Assembly (NCBI GenBank): GCA_937960895.1
Contig: CALCJD010000109.1
Span: forward strand, 1 to 64,000
Source of the DNA: an uncultured Spartobacteria bacterium
GTDB taxonomy: Bacteria; Verrucomicrobiota; Verrucomicrobiia; Chthoniobacterales; Terrimicrobiaceae
Direction of reading: 5' to 3'
Length of the DNA: 64,000 nucleotides
Below, in pieces: positions 1 through 8,334 of this stretch (its first letter is position 1; each line of letters opens with the position of its first letter). The notes under the pieces are model-generated. The model saw only the letters and a list, made by a program, of their open reading frames with translations, was not told the DNA's origin and searched no databases. The position numbers and the translations under genes were made by a program.

Positions 1-269
1 GCGGCCTCTTCCTTCAGGCGTTCCTCAAGATGGGCGCGGGCGGTTTCCGCGGCGGCCACCCGGGCGGCCAGTTCGTCGTTGCGCCGTCGCTCACCCTCCA
101 GGTCCTCCCCTTGCCCGGCCAGGGTTTCGGCCAGCTGGCCGGCCCGGGCCGCCTGGGCCGCGGCCTCCGCCAGGAGGGCGGATTGCCGGCGTGCGGCCAG
201 GAGCTGTGCGCCGAGAAAGCCGAAAGCGGCGCCGGCCAGCGCGGCGAGAACCCCGACGAGGATTTCCAT
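1..269 (-). CDS. rmuC: RmuC family DNA recombination protein, N-terminal part
   Basis: Only the first 89 codons are present; the gene runs off the left edge. The reading starts at the ATG at 269 with a hydrophobic segment (about residues 3-22), then a long Ala/Glu/Gln/Arg-rich stretch with the heptad look of a coiled coil. This N-terminal membrane anchor plus coiled coil is the layout of RmuC, a nuclease-fold protein that limits recombination at inverted repeats; the catalytic domain lies outside the window. It starts 19 bp after the stop of the upstream protease gene, so it is probably the last visible member of that reverse-strand operon. Other anchored coiled-coil proteins cannot be excluded from this fragment. 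Confidence 0.6.
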   Translation of the reverse strand, partial: MEILVGVLAALAGAAFGFLGAQLLAARRQSALLAEAAAQAARAGQLAETLAGQGEDLEGERRRNDELAARVAAAETARAHLEERLKEEA

Positions 270-288
270 GATGCGCCGTCCAGTTCGC

Positions 289-1311
289 TCAGGCGATGTG
301 CAGGACGGACACGCGCGGTTTGCCGCCGACGGCCTCCGCCTTTCGCCAGCTGCTGAGATCGTTCATGGTGATCCAGCGGCGCTCGTCGGTGCGGTAGAAC
401 CAGTCCTTGTCCTGCTGGAAGAAGACCAGCCGGCCGCGCCGTTCGAGGATGTTGATGATCTCGTTGCTGTGGGAGCGGATCTCATCGATGTCGGTGGTCG
501 CCCGCTGGCCCATCTCGCTGTAGAGTTCGTTGAGCTCGAGAAGAAGGCTGCTGACCCGCATGTCCATGTCGCAGGCCTTGAGTCCGACCCGGCGCGCCTC
601 GTTGAGCAGGATCGGGTAGTTGTGCGAGGGATACCACGAATTGAGGGCGTGCGCGATGGAGTCGGCCGTTTTTTCGTCCTTGATGTGAAAGGACAGCAGT
701 TCCTTGCAGAGCCGGATGGAAAGCGAGTCCGCCCGGTCCACCGCCCCGATCACCAGCGGATGCACGTACTGGAAGAGGGCGTGATAGGGATTGGTGTTTT
801 TTTCGTCCCGTTCCTCCCGCCAGAGCCGCACGACACGCTTGAGCTCGTCGAGGCTGACGCTCACGCGGTCGTTGTCCCGGTCGATGGGCGACAAATCGTG
901 TGTGAGCGAGGTGTCCACGGCGGTGAGATACGCCATGTGGCCCATCTGGATCTCGTCGGCGCCCAGCGCGATCATCGTCGCCGCGGAGGCGCAGTTCAGC
1001 GGCACAAGGGCGGTGAGGCGCCGGGTGTGACGACGGATCAGGTTGACGATGCGCAGGGCCGCCTGACCGCTGCCGCCGTCGGACTTGATGAAAAGATAAA
1101 TGTTCTCCTCATCCTCGACGTCCTGAAGCAGCTCGTGAAAGGCCAGGACATCGTTGTGACAGACGCTGCCGCGTGAGCTGTTCCAATACGTGATGAGGCG
1201 TCCGCCCAGCACTTTCTCCAGCGTGTGGATGAGTTTCTGCGTCCGGTTGAAAAGCATGGGAGGCTGCCGGACGACAGGCTCCTTGACGGCGGGGGATTTG
1301 GATCTCGGCAT
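289..1311 (-). CDS. SDH/ClpP-class serine protease (SppA-like)
   Basis: A 340-residue protein of the serine dehydrogenase proteinase (SDH, PF01972-like) branch of the ClpP/SppA fold. An SDGGSGQAA stretch near residues 78-85 fits the oxyanion region, and CASAATMIALGADEI at about 107-121 carries the probable nucleophile Ser109 in the typical A/M-S-A-(G/A)-T setting. There is no signal peptide or transmembrane segment, so a cytosolic protein is expected. The ATG at 1311 was chosen because it opens 4 bp after the upstream acetyltransferase stop; a longer reading to 1380 begins inside that gene with a Ser/Arg-rich tail. It is followed by rmuC. The substrate is unknown; such enzymes are thought to degrade membrane-associated or misfolded proteins. 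Confidence 0.72.
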   Translation of the reverse strand: MPRSKSPAVKEPVVRQPPMLFNRTQKLIHTLEKVLGGRLITYWNSSRGSVCHNDVLAFHELLQDVEDEENIYLFIKSDGGSGQAALRIVNLIRRHTRRLTALVPLNCASAATMIALGADEIQMGHMAYLTAVDTSLTHDLSPIDRDNDRVSVSLDELKRVVRLWREERDEKNTNPYHALFQYVHPLVIGAVDRADSLSIRLCKELLSFHIKDEKTADSIAHALNSWYPSHNYPILLNEARRVGLKACDMDMRVSSLLLELNELYSEMGQRATTDIDEIRSHSNEIINILERRGRLVFFQQDKDWFYRTDERRWITMNDLSSWRKAEAVGGKPRVSVLHIA

Positions 1312-1315
1312 GGAA

Positions 1316-1975
1316 CTATTTCGCCGGTTCGAGCTGTTTGATGACCGTCGTGAGGTAGACCGGCTCGGGATGCTTGTCACGCCACTTGGTGATTTCGCGC
1401 TTCTCGAGCACGTGAAACCCGAAGCGCTCCAGCACGCGGGCGCCCCGGCGGCTCTCGAACGTCACCATCTGCCCGAAAACCGCCTTTTCCCCGCGCGAGC
1501 GGAGGAAATCGAAATACTGGTTCATCATGGCATAGGTGCCGGCGATGCTTTGGGCCTCGGGCAGGACGTTGAAATGGAAATGCGCGGTGCGGCGCGGGGC
1601 GGCGGGCACTTCGCGCCAGGAATTCTTGAGGATCCAGCCGATGAAATCGCGCGTCGCCTTCTTGTACCGCGGATAACGCAGCATCCCCAGGACGAAGAGC
1701 CGGATATTGTGGAAGAAACTGTAGATCTGCTGCCGGAAGGGACGCCGGGAACCGAGCAGGTACCCCTTCACAACGCCGTCCTGCTCGAGCACAAAACACG
1801 CCTCGGGTTCCCAGTCCGTGTAATAGCTGGTCAGGTAGTCGGCAAAAAGCTCGCGATCCTCGAACACCGGATCGATCGGTTTGCCGAGAAATCCGGTTTC
1901 ACAACACAGCCGCCGTACGGCCTCGCGGTCGCGCGGTTCGTATTTTCTGACGGTGATACCAGGAGGCAGGGCCAC
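1316..1975 (-). CDS. GNAT family N-acetyltransferase
   Basis: 219 residues. The N-terminus (ITVRKYEPRDREAVRRLC) is a classic GNAT beta1-alpha1 opening. The C-terminal half has an AHFHFNVLPEAQSIA segment and an ESRRGARVLERFGFHVLEKR segment, which match the acetyl-CoA binding core and the last alpha/beta unit of the fold. GNAT enzymes transfer an acetyl group from acetyl-CoA to an amine; the substrate cannot be read here. The gene lies 45 bp downstream of a glycosyltransferase and 4 bp upstream of the SDH-type protease on the same strand, so a shared transcript is likely. A role in modifying a sugar or lipid made by the neighbouring glycosyltransferase is possible but only inferred. Confidence 0.8.
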   Translation of the reverse strand: MALPPGITVRKYEPRDREAVRRLCCETGFLGKPIDPVFEDRELFADYLTSYYTDWEPEACFVLEQDGVVKGYLLGSRRPFRQQIYSFFHNIRLFVLGMLRYPRYKKATRDFIGWILKNSWREVPAAPRRTAHFHFNVLPEAQSIAGTYAMMNQYFDFLRSRGEKAVFGQMVTFESRRGARVLERFGFHVLEKREITKWRDKHPEPVYLTTVIKQLEPAK

Positions 1976-2020
1976 GGAACGATTGTTATCCGCCGGCGGG
2001 AACTGGGCAAATGGAAAAGA

Positions 2021-3208
2021 TCACCGGCTGTAGTTCGCGATCACGTCCTCGTAAATGCCGAAGAGGCGTCCGAACACGGATCTCCACGAGTACCGGCCGC
2101 GCGCCGCTTCGCTTGCCTGCAGTCCGATCCGGGTCAGATCCTGGTCGAGCTTGGCCACGATGGCCCGGGCCAGCGATTCGGGGGTGTTTTCCTCCGCCCA
2201 CTGGGACTGGTTGGTGAAAATGATGCGGTCCATGTAGCTGCCGCGGATGCCCACCACCGGGGTGCCGCAGGCCTGGCTTTCGAGGGTCACCAGACCGAAG
2301 GTTTCCTGGATGCCCGGATGGACAAACACATCGGCCAGACGATAGATCGCCGCCAGCCGGGCGGCCTCCTGGCAATATTGCATCCAGGTCACCGCGCCGG
2401 TGGACTCGCGCAGGCGCAGCAGGGCGGGCCGCAGCGTCCCATCGCCCACGCACAGGAGGTGGTATTTTCCCGGATGGCGGGTGTGCAGCCACTCGACCGC
2501 CTGGAAGAGGGTGCGGACATTTTTTTCCGAGGCGAGGCGTCCCACGTAGAGGAGCAGCCGCGGTTCCTCGGGAATTCCGAGGTCGGCGCGGGTCAGCCGC
2601 GGTTCCGCCGGACCCGGATGAAAGATGTCGACGTCCACCCCCAGATCGATGCTCTCCACGCGTTCCACCCCCCAATCGCGCAGCAGCTTGGCCAGCACCG
2701 GACTGGGCACAAAGGTCCGCTCAAACCGGTTGTAGAGCGCATGGACGTACCGGCGGCTCACATCCTCCGCGATGGAAATGGCCAGCGGACCGAAATATTT
2801 CGCGACGGAGCGGATGTAGGCCTCGGGGAAATGCGAATGATAAAACCCCACGACGGGAATATCGAGTCCGCGTCCGGACGCCACCGCCTTCCAGGCGACC
2901 TGGTAGGGATCGCCGGATTCGATCAGCGACGGCATTTCGCGTTCGAGCACCTCCTCGACCAGCGAGAGTTTCAGAAGCGCGCGATAACGTGACGTGCGGG
3001 ACACCAGCGGCGAGGCGATGGTGTAGACCCGCGCGGTTTCGTCGCCGGTGACTCCGGTGGTTTCCCCGGGCACGATGAGGATGTGCCGGCAGTCCGGGCG
3101 TTCGCGCCGGATGTAGGCCACCTTTTGCTCGACATAACGCCGCACCCCGCCGCTGACCGGCGAGTAAAACTGCGTCAGGTCGCAGATCTTCAAGGGTTTT
3201 GAAATCAA
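2021..3208 (-). CDS. GT4 family glycosyltransferase
   Basis: 395 residues with the two-Rossmann GT-B layout. The N-terminal domain begins KICDLTQFYSPVSGGVRRYVE, the Gly-rich acceptor loop of GT4 enzymes. The C-terminal domain has YVGRLASEKNVRTLFQAVE and the EX7E nucleotide-sugar motif in PGIQETFGLVTLESQACGTP (about residues 305-325). It transfers a sugar from a nucleotide-activated donor, probably to a lipid or glycan at the cytoplasmic face of the membrane. The overall look is closest to the MgtA/PimB-like mannosyl- or glucosyltransferases, but the donor is not known. It lies between trxB and the GNAT gene on the reverse strand. Confidence 0.85.
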   Translation of the reverse strand: MISKPLKICDLTQFYSPVSGGVRRYVEQKVAYIRRERPDCRHILIVPGETTGVTGDETARVYTIASPLVSRTSRYRALLKLSLVEEVLEREMPSLIESGDPYQVAWKAVASGRGLDIPVVGFYHSHFPEAYIRSVAKYFGPLAISIAEDVSRRYVHALYNRFERTFVPSPVLAKLLRDWGVERVESIDLGVDVDIFHPGPAEPRLTRADLGIPEEPRLLLYVGRLASEKNVRTLFQAVEWLHTRHPGKYHLLCVGDGTLRPALLRLRESTGAVTWMQYCQEAARLAAIYRLADVFVHPGIQETFGLVTLESQACGTPVVGIRGSYMDRIIFTNQSQWAEENTPESLARAIVAKLDQDLTRIGLQASEAARGRYSWRSVFGRLFGIYEDVIANYSR

Positions 3209-3265
3209 TGGGGTGGGTCTTAAGACGTTTCGCCCGGGGGGCGTAGGTTCCTAAGACGGGATGTG

Positions 3266-4195
3266 TCAGGATCGGGACTCCTGTTCCGCGAGCCAGCGTT
3301 CGGCATCGATGGCGGCGGCGCACCCCTGTCCGGCCGCGGTGATGGCCTGGCGGTAGACATGGTCCGCCACGTCGCCCGCGGCAAACACTCCCGGCAGGTT
3401 GGTGTGGGTGCCCTTCTTCTGCAGCAGGTAGCCGTTTTCGTCCGTCTCGAGCTTGCCGCGGAAGGGGGCGGTGTTGGGCTCGTGGCCGATGGCGACAAAC
3501 ACACACTTCACCTCGAGCTCCCGTTCGCCGCCGCCGACGAGGTCCTTCAGCTTCACGGCGCGCACTTCGCCGGCGTCATCCGTGAGGTATTCGGTGACCA
3601 CCGAGTTCCAGACCGGCTCGATCTTCGGGTTGGCCAGGGCGCGGTCGGCCATGATCTTCGACGCGCGCAGGGAGTCGCGGCGGTGGATGAGATAGACCTT
3701 CGAGGCAAAGCGGGTGAGAAAGGTCGCCTCCTCGCAGGCGGAGTCGCCGCCGCCGACCACGCAGACCGGAACATTGCGGTAAAAGGCGCCGTCACAGGTC
3801 GCGCAGGAGGTCAGCCCGTGGCCGATGAGTTCCTTTTCGCGGTCGAGATTGAGATACCGCGGAGACGCCCCGCTGGCGATGATGAGCGCGCGGGTTTCGA
3901 TCCACTCCCCGTCCACCTTGAGGCGGGAATGCGACCCGGTGTGCTCGAATTCCTCCACGGTGCCGTATTGGAACCGGGCGCCGAATTTTTCCGCCTGCCG
4001 GTGCATGCGGAGAATCAACTCGGGGCCGTCCACCCCCTCGGGGAAACCGGGAAAATTTTCCACCGCCGTCGTGGTGGTCAGCTGTCCGCCGGGCTGGCGG
4101 CCTTCGAGAACAAGGGGAGAAAGATTGGCGCGGGCGGTGTAAATGGCCGCAGTCAGGCCGGCGCACCCCGTTCCAACGATGATCACATTTTCCAT
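3266..4195 (-). CDS. trxB: Thioredoxin-disulfide reductase
   Basis: 309 residues. The FAD-binding VGTGCAGLTAAIYTARA lies at residues 7-23, the redox-active CATC at 131-134, the NADPH-binding VVGGGDSACEEA at about 147-158, and the C-terminal FAD motif GVFAAGDVADHVYRQ near 275-290. It passes electrons from NADPH through FAD and the CATC disulfide to thioredoxin in the cytosol. The length is normal for the low-molecular-weight bacterial enzyme. The ATG at 4195 gives the standard MENVIIVG start; a 13-residue upstream extension is not supported. It sits 43 bp after the ArnT-like gene. Confidence 0.96.
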   Translation of the reverse strand: MENVIIVGTGCAGLTAAIYTARANLSPLVLEGRQPGGQLTTTTAVENFPGFPEGVDGPELILRMHRQAEKFGARFQYGTVEEFEHTGSHSRLKVDGEWIETRALIIASGASPRYLNLDREKELIGHGLTSCATCDGAFYRNVPVCVVGGGDSACEEATFLTRFASKVYLIHRRDSLRASKIMADRALANPKIEPVWNSVVTEYLTDDAGEVRAVKLKDLVGGGERELEVKCVFVAIGHEPNTAPFRGKLETDENGYLLQKKGTHTNLPGVFAAGDVADHVYRQAITAAGQGCAAAIDAERWLAEQESRS

Positions 4196-4238
4196 AGATG
4201 ACGGGGAGTAAACACGAAGCCGGCGATGTGCCAAAGAT

Positions 4239-5978
4239 TTATCGCTTCAGGAGAATCGACGTTCCGCAGCGTGCCACGGGGTCGGGCGCCCCCCCCAGCG
4301 CCTCCCGCCATTCCCCGAGGCGGCGGGATTCGGTGACAAGGTACAGCGGCTCGCCGGATTTCCAGCGGGCGATCAATTCGTCGGTGGTGACAAAACGGTC
4401 CCGCCCCAGGCCGAACCTTCTGACCGGAAACTCCTCGTCCGGGTTCTGGTCGAGCACGAGAATTTTCACGTCCGCATACACCAACAGGCTGCTTCCGGTG
4501 TCGATCCCGCCGTCGTAAACCACCGTCGCGCCGGACGGGAGGAAGGGCGCCATGCGGGCGAGGGAAAAATAGGGGGAAACGACGGCGGTGCCGTTGACCG
4601 CACCCAGGGCCAGGCAGGCCGCCCCGGCAACCAGACCCGGCCAGGGGTTTTTGGAAAAAACCAACGCCGCCACCGCACCAAGCCATCCCCCGCCGAGGGC
4701 AAACCAGGCCGTCGCCTGCAGGCTTTTCCAGACCCCGGGGTCGAAGCCCATCACCGTTGTCCAGGCCGTCGCGCGGGCCGCCAGCGTCTCGGTTTCCGTG
4801 ACCGGCGCGGCGGTCCCGAGGAACAACGATCCGATCAATCCCGCCCCCAACACCCCGGCCAGCGCGAAGAGACCCGGCCGCACGGAATACCGCTCCAGCA
4901 CCCAGGCCGCCCCCAGGGCAAAGGCCGGCCACATGGACATCGCGTAGTAGTCCTGGCGCTGACCCGTCAGCAGCACCGACCCGAAAATCACCCCCGCCCA
5001 GGCCCAGATCAGCGCCGTGGCGAAGCGGGGTGTCGGAGGCCGGGAGCCCGGGAGCCGCCGGCGGGTCAACAGCGCCATGCCGGCCACCAGTGACCACGGA
5101 AAAAACCACGCCAGGTGCAGCAGAATGAACTGCCAGCGCGGCACGCTGGTGTAGTCGGTCGCCGGGGTGGAATTGCCCTCGATGTGCCCGAGATGCTCGG
5201 TGAAGATCAGGTTGTGAAACCAGCCCGGAAACCGCGCTTCGATGGCCAGGTACCAGGGCAGGTTGATCAGGACAAAAACCGCCGGTCCCTCCCAGGAAAT
5301 CAGGCCGCGCAGGGACGCGCGCGCCTCCCGGCAGAAAGCGGCCGCCACCCCCACGATGACCAGGGGGTACAGGGTGCCGTGCCAGCCTTTGACAAAACTG
5401 GCCAGCGACGCGCACACCCAGAACGCCAGGAACCAGATCCGGCGCCGGCCGGGATCGGCCTGACCGCGCAGCACGCAATAAAGCGAGGCCGCGATGAACG
5501 CCGAAAGCGTCTGTTCCGGCATGACAATGCGCCCGAGGGAATACAATCCGAGCGAGGTGAGAAGAATCACCCCGGCCAGCGCCCCGCGCCCCGGTCCGCC
5601 GATCTGCCGGCCGATCAACGCCGTCACCACGGTGAGCGCCACCAGGGCCAGCGCCCCCGGCAGGCGGGCGGCAAAGGGCCCGACGCCGAAAATTTTCATC
5701 GCGGCGGCCATCTCCCAGTAGAGCAGCGGCGGTTTGACCAGGCGCGGAATGCCGTTGTTTTCCGGCACCAGCCACGACCCGCCCTCCGCCATCACCTTCG
5801 CCGCCCCGCCGTACTGGCCGTCGGTCTCGTTGTAGAGATCCCCCCAGCCGGCCGTGCCGACCAGCAACGCCACCGCCAGAAGCAGCAAAATCCCGAAAAA
5901 CCCGCCCTTCGACGCCGGCGGCGCCGCGGATCCGGCCGGGGCGTCCGTTGCTTCGGGGGAAGCGGGGTCGGGTGTCAT
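4239..5978 (-). CDS. ArnT-like integral membrane glycosyltransferase (GT83/PMT superfamily)
   Basis: 579 residues, strongly hydrophobic, with roughly a dozen membrane segments in the first 450 residues and a soluble C-terminal domain. The WGDLYNETDGQYGGAAKVM loop near residues 45-63, with its acidic pair, and LVPENNGIPRLVKPPLLYWEMA match the first periplasmic loop of ArnT and related lipid-linked sugar transferases. Such enzymes move a sugar from a polyprenyl phosphate carrier onto lipid A, a protein or another glycan on the outer face of the inner membrane. The acceptor here is unknown, and the name ArnT would overstate what can be seen. The ATG overlaps the stop of the thioesterase gene by 4 bp, so the two are translationally coupled. 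Confidence 0.8.
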   Translation of the reverse strand: MTPDPASPEATDAPAGSAAPPASKGGFFGILLLLAVALLVGTAGWGDLYNETDGQYGGAAKVMAEGGSWLVPENNGIPRLVKPPLLYWEMAAAMKIFGVGPFAARLPGALALVALTVVTALIGRQIGGPGRGALAGVILLTSLGLYSLGRIVMPEQTLSAFIAASLYCVLRGQADPGRRRIWFLAFWVCASLASFVKGWHGTLYPLVIVGVAAAFCREARASLRGLISWEGPAVFVLINLPWYLAIEARFPGWFHNLIFTEHLGHIEGNSTPATDYTSVPRWQFILLHLAWFFPWSLVAGMALLTRRRLPGSRPPTPRFATALIWAWAGVIFGSVLLTGQRQDYYAMSMWPAFALGAAWVLERYSVRPGLFALAGVLGAGLIGSLFLGTAAPVTETETLAARATAWTTVMGFDPGVWKSLQATAWFALGGGWLGAVAALVFSKNPWPGLVAGAACLALGAVNGTAVVSPYFSLARMAPFLPSGATVVYDGGIDTGSSLLVYADVKILVLDQNPDEEFPVRRFGLGRDRFVTTDELIARWKSGEPLYLVTESRRLGEWREALGGAPDPVARCGTSILLKR

Positions 5979-6400
5979 CCGTCGGAGAGGGAAAACGATT
6001 CCGGGAATCCCCCGGGCAGGCGCAGCGGACGGCCCTCCGGCATCTTGACGAGGGCCAGCGCCTGACGGCAGGTCACGATCAGCGTTTGATCCGCCGGGCG
6101 GACGATTTCAAATTCCACCCAGAACCGGGCGCGGGAAACCTCCGTCACCCGGCCATTGACCACAAGTTCATCCCCGAGCAAGGCGGGACGCCGGTAATCG
6201 ATCTCAGTGCGCACCACCACGGGGTGAATCTGCGTGCGCCGGATTTCCTCGAAACTCATCCCCATGCCAATGGCAAGATTGGTGCGGGCGGTTTCGATGA
6301 AACGCAGATACGAAATATTGTGCACGACACCTCCGGCGTCGGTGTCGAAATACATCACCCGGATCTCCGTCGAAACCCGGCAGCGGTCGGACCATTCCAT
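5975..6400 (-). CDS. Acyl-CoA thioesterase, YbgC/4-hydroxybenzoyl-CoA thioesterase family
   Basis: About 141 residues from the ATG at 6400. It is a single hotdog-fold domain: TEIRVMYFDTDAGGVVHNISYLRFIETAR carries the diagnostic Y-x-D-T-D-x-x-G-x-V-x-N/H-x-x-Y pattern with the catalytic Asp near residue 19. It hydrolyses acyl-CoA thioesters in the cytosol. In many bacteria ybgC sits beside tol-pal, but here it is coupled by a 4-bp overlap to an ArnT-like transferase and follows a secreted protein of unknown function. A 12-residue upstream extension to 6436 exists but lacks family character. Confidence 0.88.
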   Translation of the reverse strand: MEWSDRCRVSTEIRVMYFDTDAGGVVHNISYLRFIETARTNLAIGMGMSFEEIRRTQIHPVVVRTEIDYRRPALLGDELVVNGRVTEVSRARFWVEFEIVRPADQTLIVTCRQALALVKMPEGRPLRLPGGFPESFSLSDG

Positions 6401-6436
6401 GGCCGCGCATGATGGCGGGCCCACGCCCCGCCACAA

Positions 6437-7813
6437 TTATTTTTTCTTGGGCAGCTTTTCTTTCAGCAGGGCGATCTGCTCGCCAACGGTGGGATCGGGA
6501 ATCACCGCATAGGCCTTTTCGTAGACGGCCAGCGCCTCGGCGGGCTTGTTCGCATCCGCCAGCACCTTGGCCTCCTCGCGCAGGCGGCTGAATTCCGTGA
6601 TGCTCGAAGCCACGACCCGGCTCATCGCAACCACCACGCGGGTCGTTTCCGGCCCGATCTTGGAGGACTGCTTTTCGATGCCATCCAGCACGTCCTTGAT
6701 CTCAAGATACTGCCTTTCGTCAAAAAGCGGCTTGAGCTTGCCGAAACCGGCACCGGCCGTGCACACCGCCTGGGCCTGCTCCACCTCGGTCACCAGCGGG
6801 GCCGGCGGTTTGGTGGAGAGGAAGCTCATCAGACGGGAATTGAGCGAGGCGATGTTCCTGCCGAGGTCGGACGAAATCTCGGGGAGGGCGTCCTCGGACT
6901 TGATCGCGGACATTGCCGCCTCCAGGGCGGCCGCCACCTTTTTGCCTTCTTCGGCAATCGCCGCCGCGGTGGCCTGACCGGCGTCCCAGTTTTTGAGGAA
7001 CAACACGGCGCGGGGATCCTCCTCCGGCTGCAGCGTCCGGAGCCGGGCCACGGCGGTGCGCGCCTCCTCCAGGCTCAGGGACGGTTCGGCCAGCTTGATC
7101 AGAAGGTTGGCCCGCTGTTCGGCCCGCACCCGCTTGCCGTGCATCTCGGAAATCTCGGTCACCAGCGGTTTGACGCCCGCATTTGTCTTGGCCAGTTCCT
7201 CAAGGGCGATGAATCGCGGATCGTTGGCGAGATCGAAACTGCTCGGCGGATTGGCGCGGAGGATGTCGGGTTTGATCTGACTGGCGAACGTGCGCGCGCG
7301 GTCGGCGACATAAATCTCCCGTTTCAGCCAGACGCCGCCGGTCTTGACCTTGCCGGAATCATAGGCCTCCACCTCCTCCGTCACCTTTTTCAGGGCCGGT
7401 TCCACATAGGAACGGGTTGCCGGATGTTTCGCCACGGTGGCCTTGAGATCCTCGGCAACCGCCGCCAGGGCGTTGCGGTCCTTGTCGGTCAGAACCTCCT
7501 TCACCAGGTTCGGATCGGGATAGACGACCACCTTGACGATACGCCCCGCGGGCACCTGGCGCTTGTTTCCGCCCTTGGTGTGAAATTCGATGTATCCCGC
7601 GCCGGCGACACCGCTGGCGGTCCGGTCGGTGAACGCCTGAAACTCCAGCACCACGGCCTCGCTGTCCTTGGACCAGGCCTGGGGTTTGACCAAGGCGATG
7701 CCCGCCCGTTCCTGGACGGTGAATCCATCCGACTGGGCTTGCATCGGGCGCAATGCCAGAGCGGCAAAAAACAAAACGATATTCAGCAGGGAGACGGGGG
7801 CCTTGGAAAACAT
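6437..7813 (-). CDS. Secreted protein of unknown function with C-terminal repeat-like tail
   Basis: 458 residues from the ATG at 7813. It begins with a hydrophobic signal peptide (residues 5-27, cleavage probably after a PMQAQ-like site), so it is exported. The mature protein is mostly charged alpha-helix; no enzyme motif is visible. The last 45 residues (EEAKVLADANKPAEALAVYEKAYAVIPDP in pieces) read like one TPR unit, followed by a basic KEKLPKKK tail. It is the first gene of the reverse-strand run that goes on to the thioesterase and ArnT-like genes, 36 bp ahead of the thioesterase start. I do not recognise the family. Confidence 0.75.
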   Translation of the reverse strand: MFSKAPVSLLNIVLFFAALALRPMQAQSDGFTVQERAGIALVKPQAWSKDSEAVVLEFQAFTDRTASGVAGAGYIEFHTKGGNKRQVPAGRIVKVVVYPDPNLVKEVLTDKDRNALAAVAEDLKATVAKHPATRSYVEPALKKVTEEVEAYDSGKVKTGGVWLKREIYVADRARTFASQIKPDILRANPPSSFDLANDPRFIALEELAKTNAGVKPLVTEISEMHGKRVRAEQRANLLIKLAEPSLSLEEARTAVARLRTLQPEEDPRAVLFLKNWDAGQATAAAIAEEGKKVAAALEAAMSAIKSEDALPEISSDLGRNIASLNSRLMSFLSTKPPAPLVTEVEQAQAVCTAGAGFGKLKPLFDERQYLEIKDVLDGIEKQSSKIGPETTRVVVAMSRVVASSITEFSRLREEAKVLADANKPAEALAVYEKAYAVIPDPTVGEQIALLKEKLPKKK

Positions 7814-7900
7814 GGCAAGGTCGGGCACTCTAGACGTGTTTTCGCTCAATCCGCAACCCGATTTCTCCCCCACAACCAGACGAATGCAAAAAAAACAGAC

Positions 7901-7928
7901 TTGCTCTTCCCGCAGGTCTCATTACTGT
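7901..7928 (+). promoter_or_regulatory. Candidate promoter of the CAU tRNA
   Basis: A TTGCTC hexamer at 7901-7906 and TACTGT at 7923-7928 are 16 bp apart and end 12 bp before the tRNA 5' end. This is a reasonable sigma70-type arrangement with a start near 7935. It rests on hexamer matching only. Confidence 0.4.
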
Positions 7929-7940
7929 GTCCCACCCTTT

Positions 7941-8015
7941 GCCAGAGTAGCTCAGTGGTAGAGCAGGGGACTCATAAGCCCTTGGTCGGGGGTTCAAATC
8001 CCTCCTCTGGCACCA
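7941..8015 (+). tRNA. tRNA with CAU anticodon (elongator Met or lysidine-modified Ile2)
   Basis: A complete cloverleaf is visible. The acceptor stem GCCAGAG pairs with CTCTGGC, the D arm is GCTC-AGTGGTA-GAGC, the anticodon loop is CTCATAA, and the T arm has GGTTCAAAT. A discriminator A is followed by an encoded CCA. The acceptor does not have the mismatched first pair of initiator tRNA. The anticodon stem carries an A.G pair at position 31-39. The TTGGTCG variable region resembles E. coli tRNA-Ile2 (ileX), so methionine or isoleucine identity is open. It lies 30 bp upstream of rpsT. Confidence 0.95.
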
Positions 8016-8045
8016 GATTTTCAAAGCGCCCAAACACGATTTCCC

Positions 8046-8312
8046 ATGGCCAACATCAAATCTTCCGCCAAACGCAGCCGCCAGGCCCGCGTTCGTCATG
8101 CCCGCAATGCCGCCATCATCAGCGCCCTCAAGACGGGACAGAAAAAACTGCGCGCCGCCATTGCCGCCGGCAAGCTCGATGAGGCGAAGGCTCAGTTCAC
8201 CGCCGTTTCCGCCGCGCTCGACAAGGCCGCCAAGCGGGGCGTGATCCACAAGAACATGGCGAATCGCAAGAAGAGCCTCTTCAATCGCGCGCTCAAGCCG
8301 GCCCAGGCTTGA
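8046..8312 (+). CDS. rpsT: 30S ribosomal protein S20
   Basis: 88 residues, highly basic and helical. It opens MANIKSSAKRSRQARVRHARN and has the late HKNMANRKKSLFNRAL segment, both typical of S20, which binds the 5' domain and helix 44 of 16S rRNA in the small subunit. The length is standard (85-90). It follows the CAU tRNA by 30 bp and may be cotranscribed with it. The M20 peptidase gene starts 22 bp after its stop. Confidence 0.96.
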   Translation: MANIKSSAKRSRQARVRHARNAAIISALKTGQKKLRAAIAAGKLDEAKAQFTAVSAALDKAAKRGVIHKNMANRKKSLFNRALKPAQA

Positions 8313-8334
8313 TTTCGCCGGGTTCCGGGATGCG

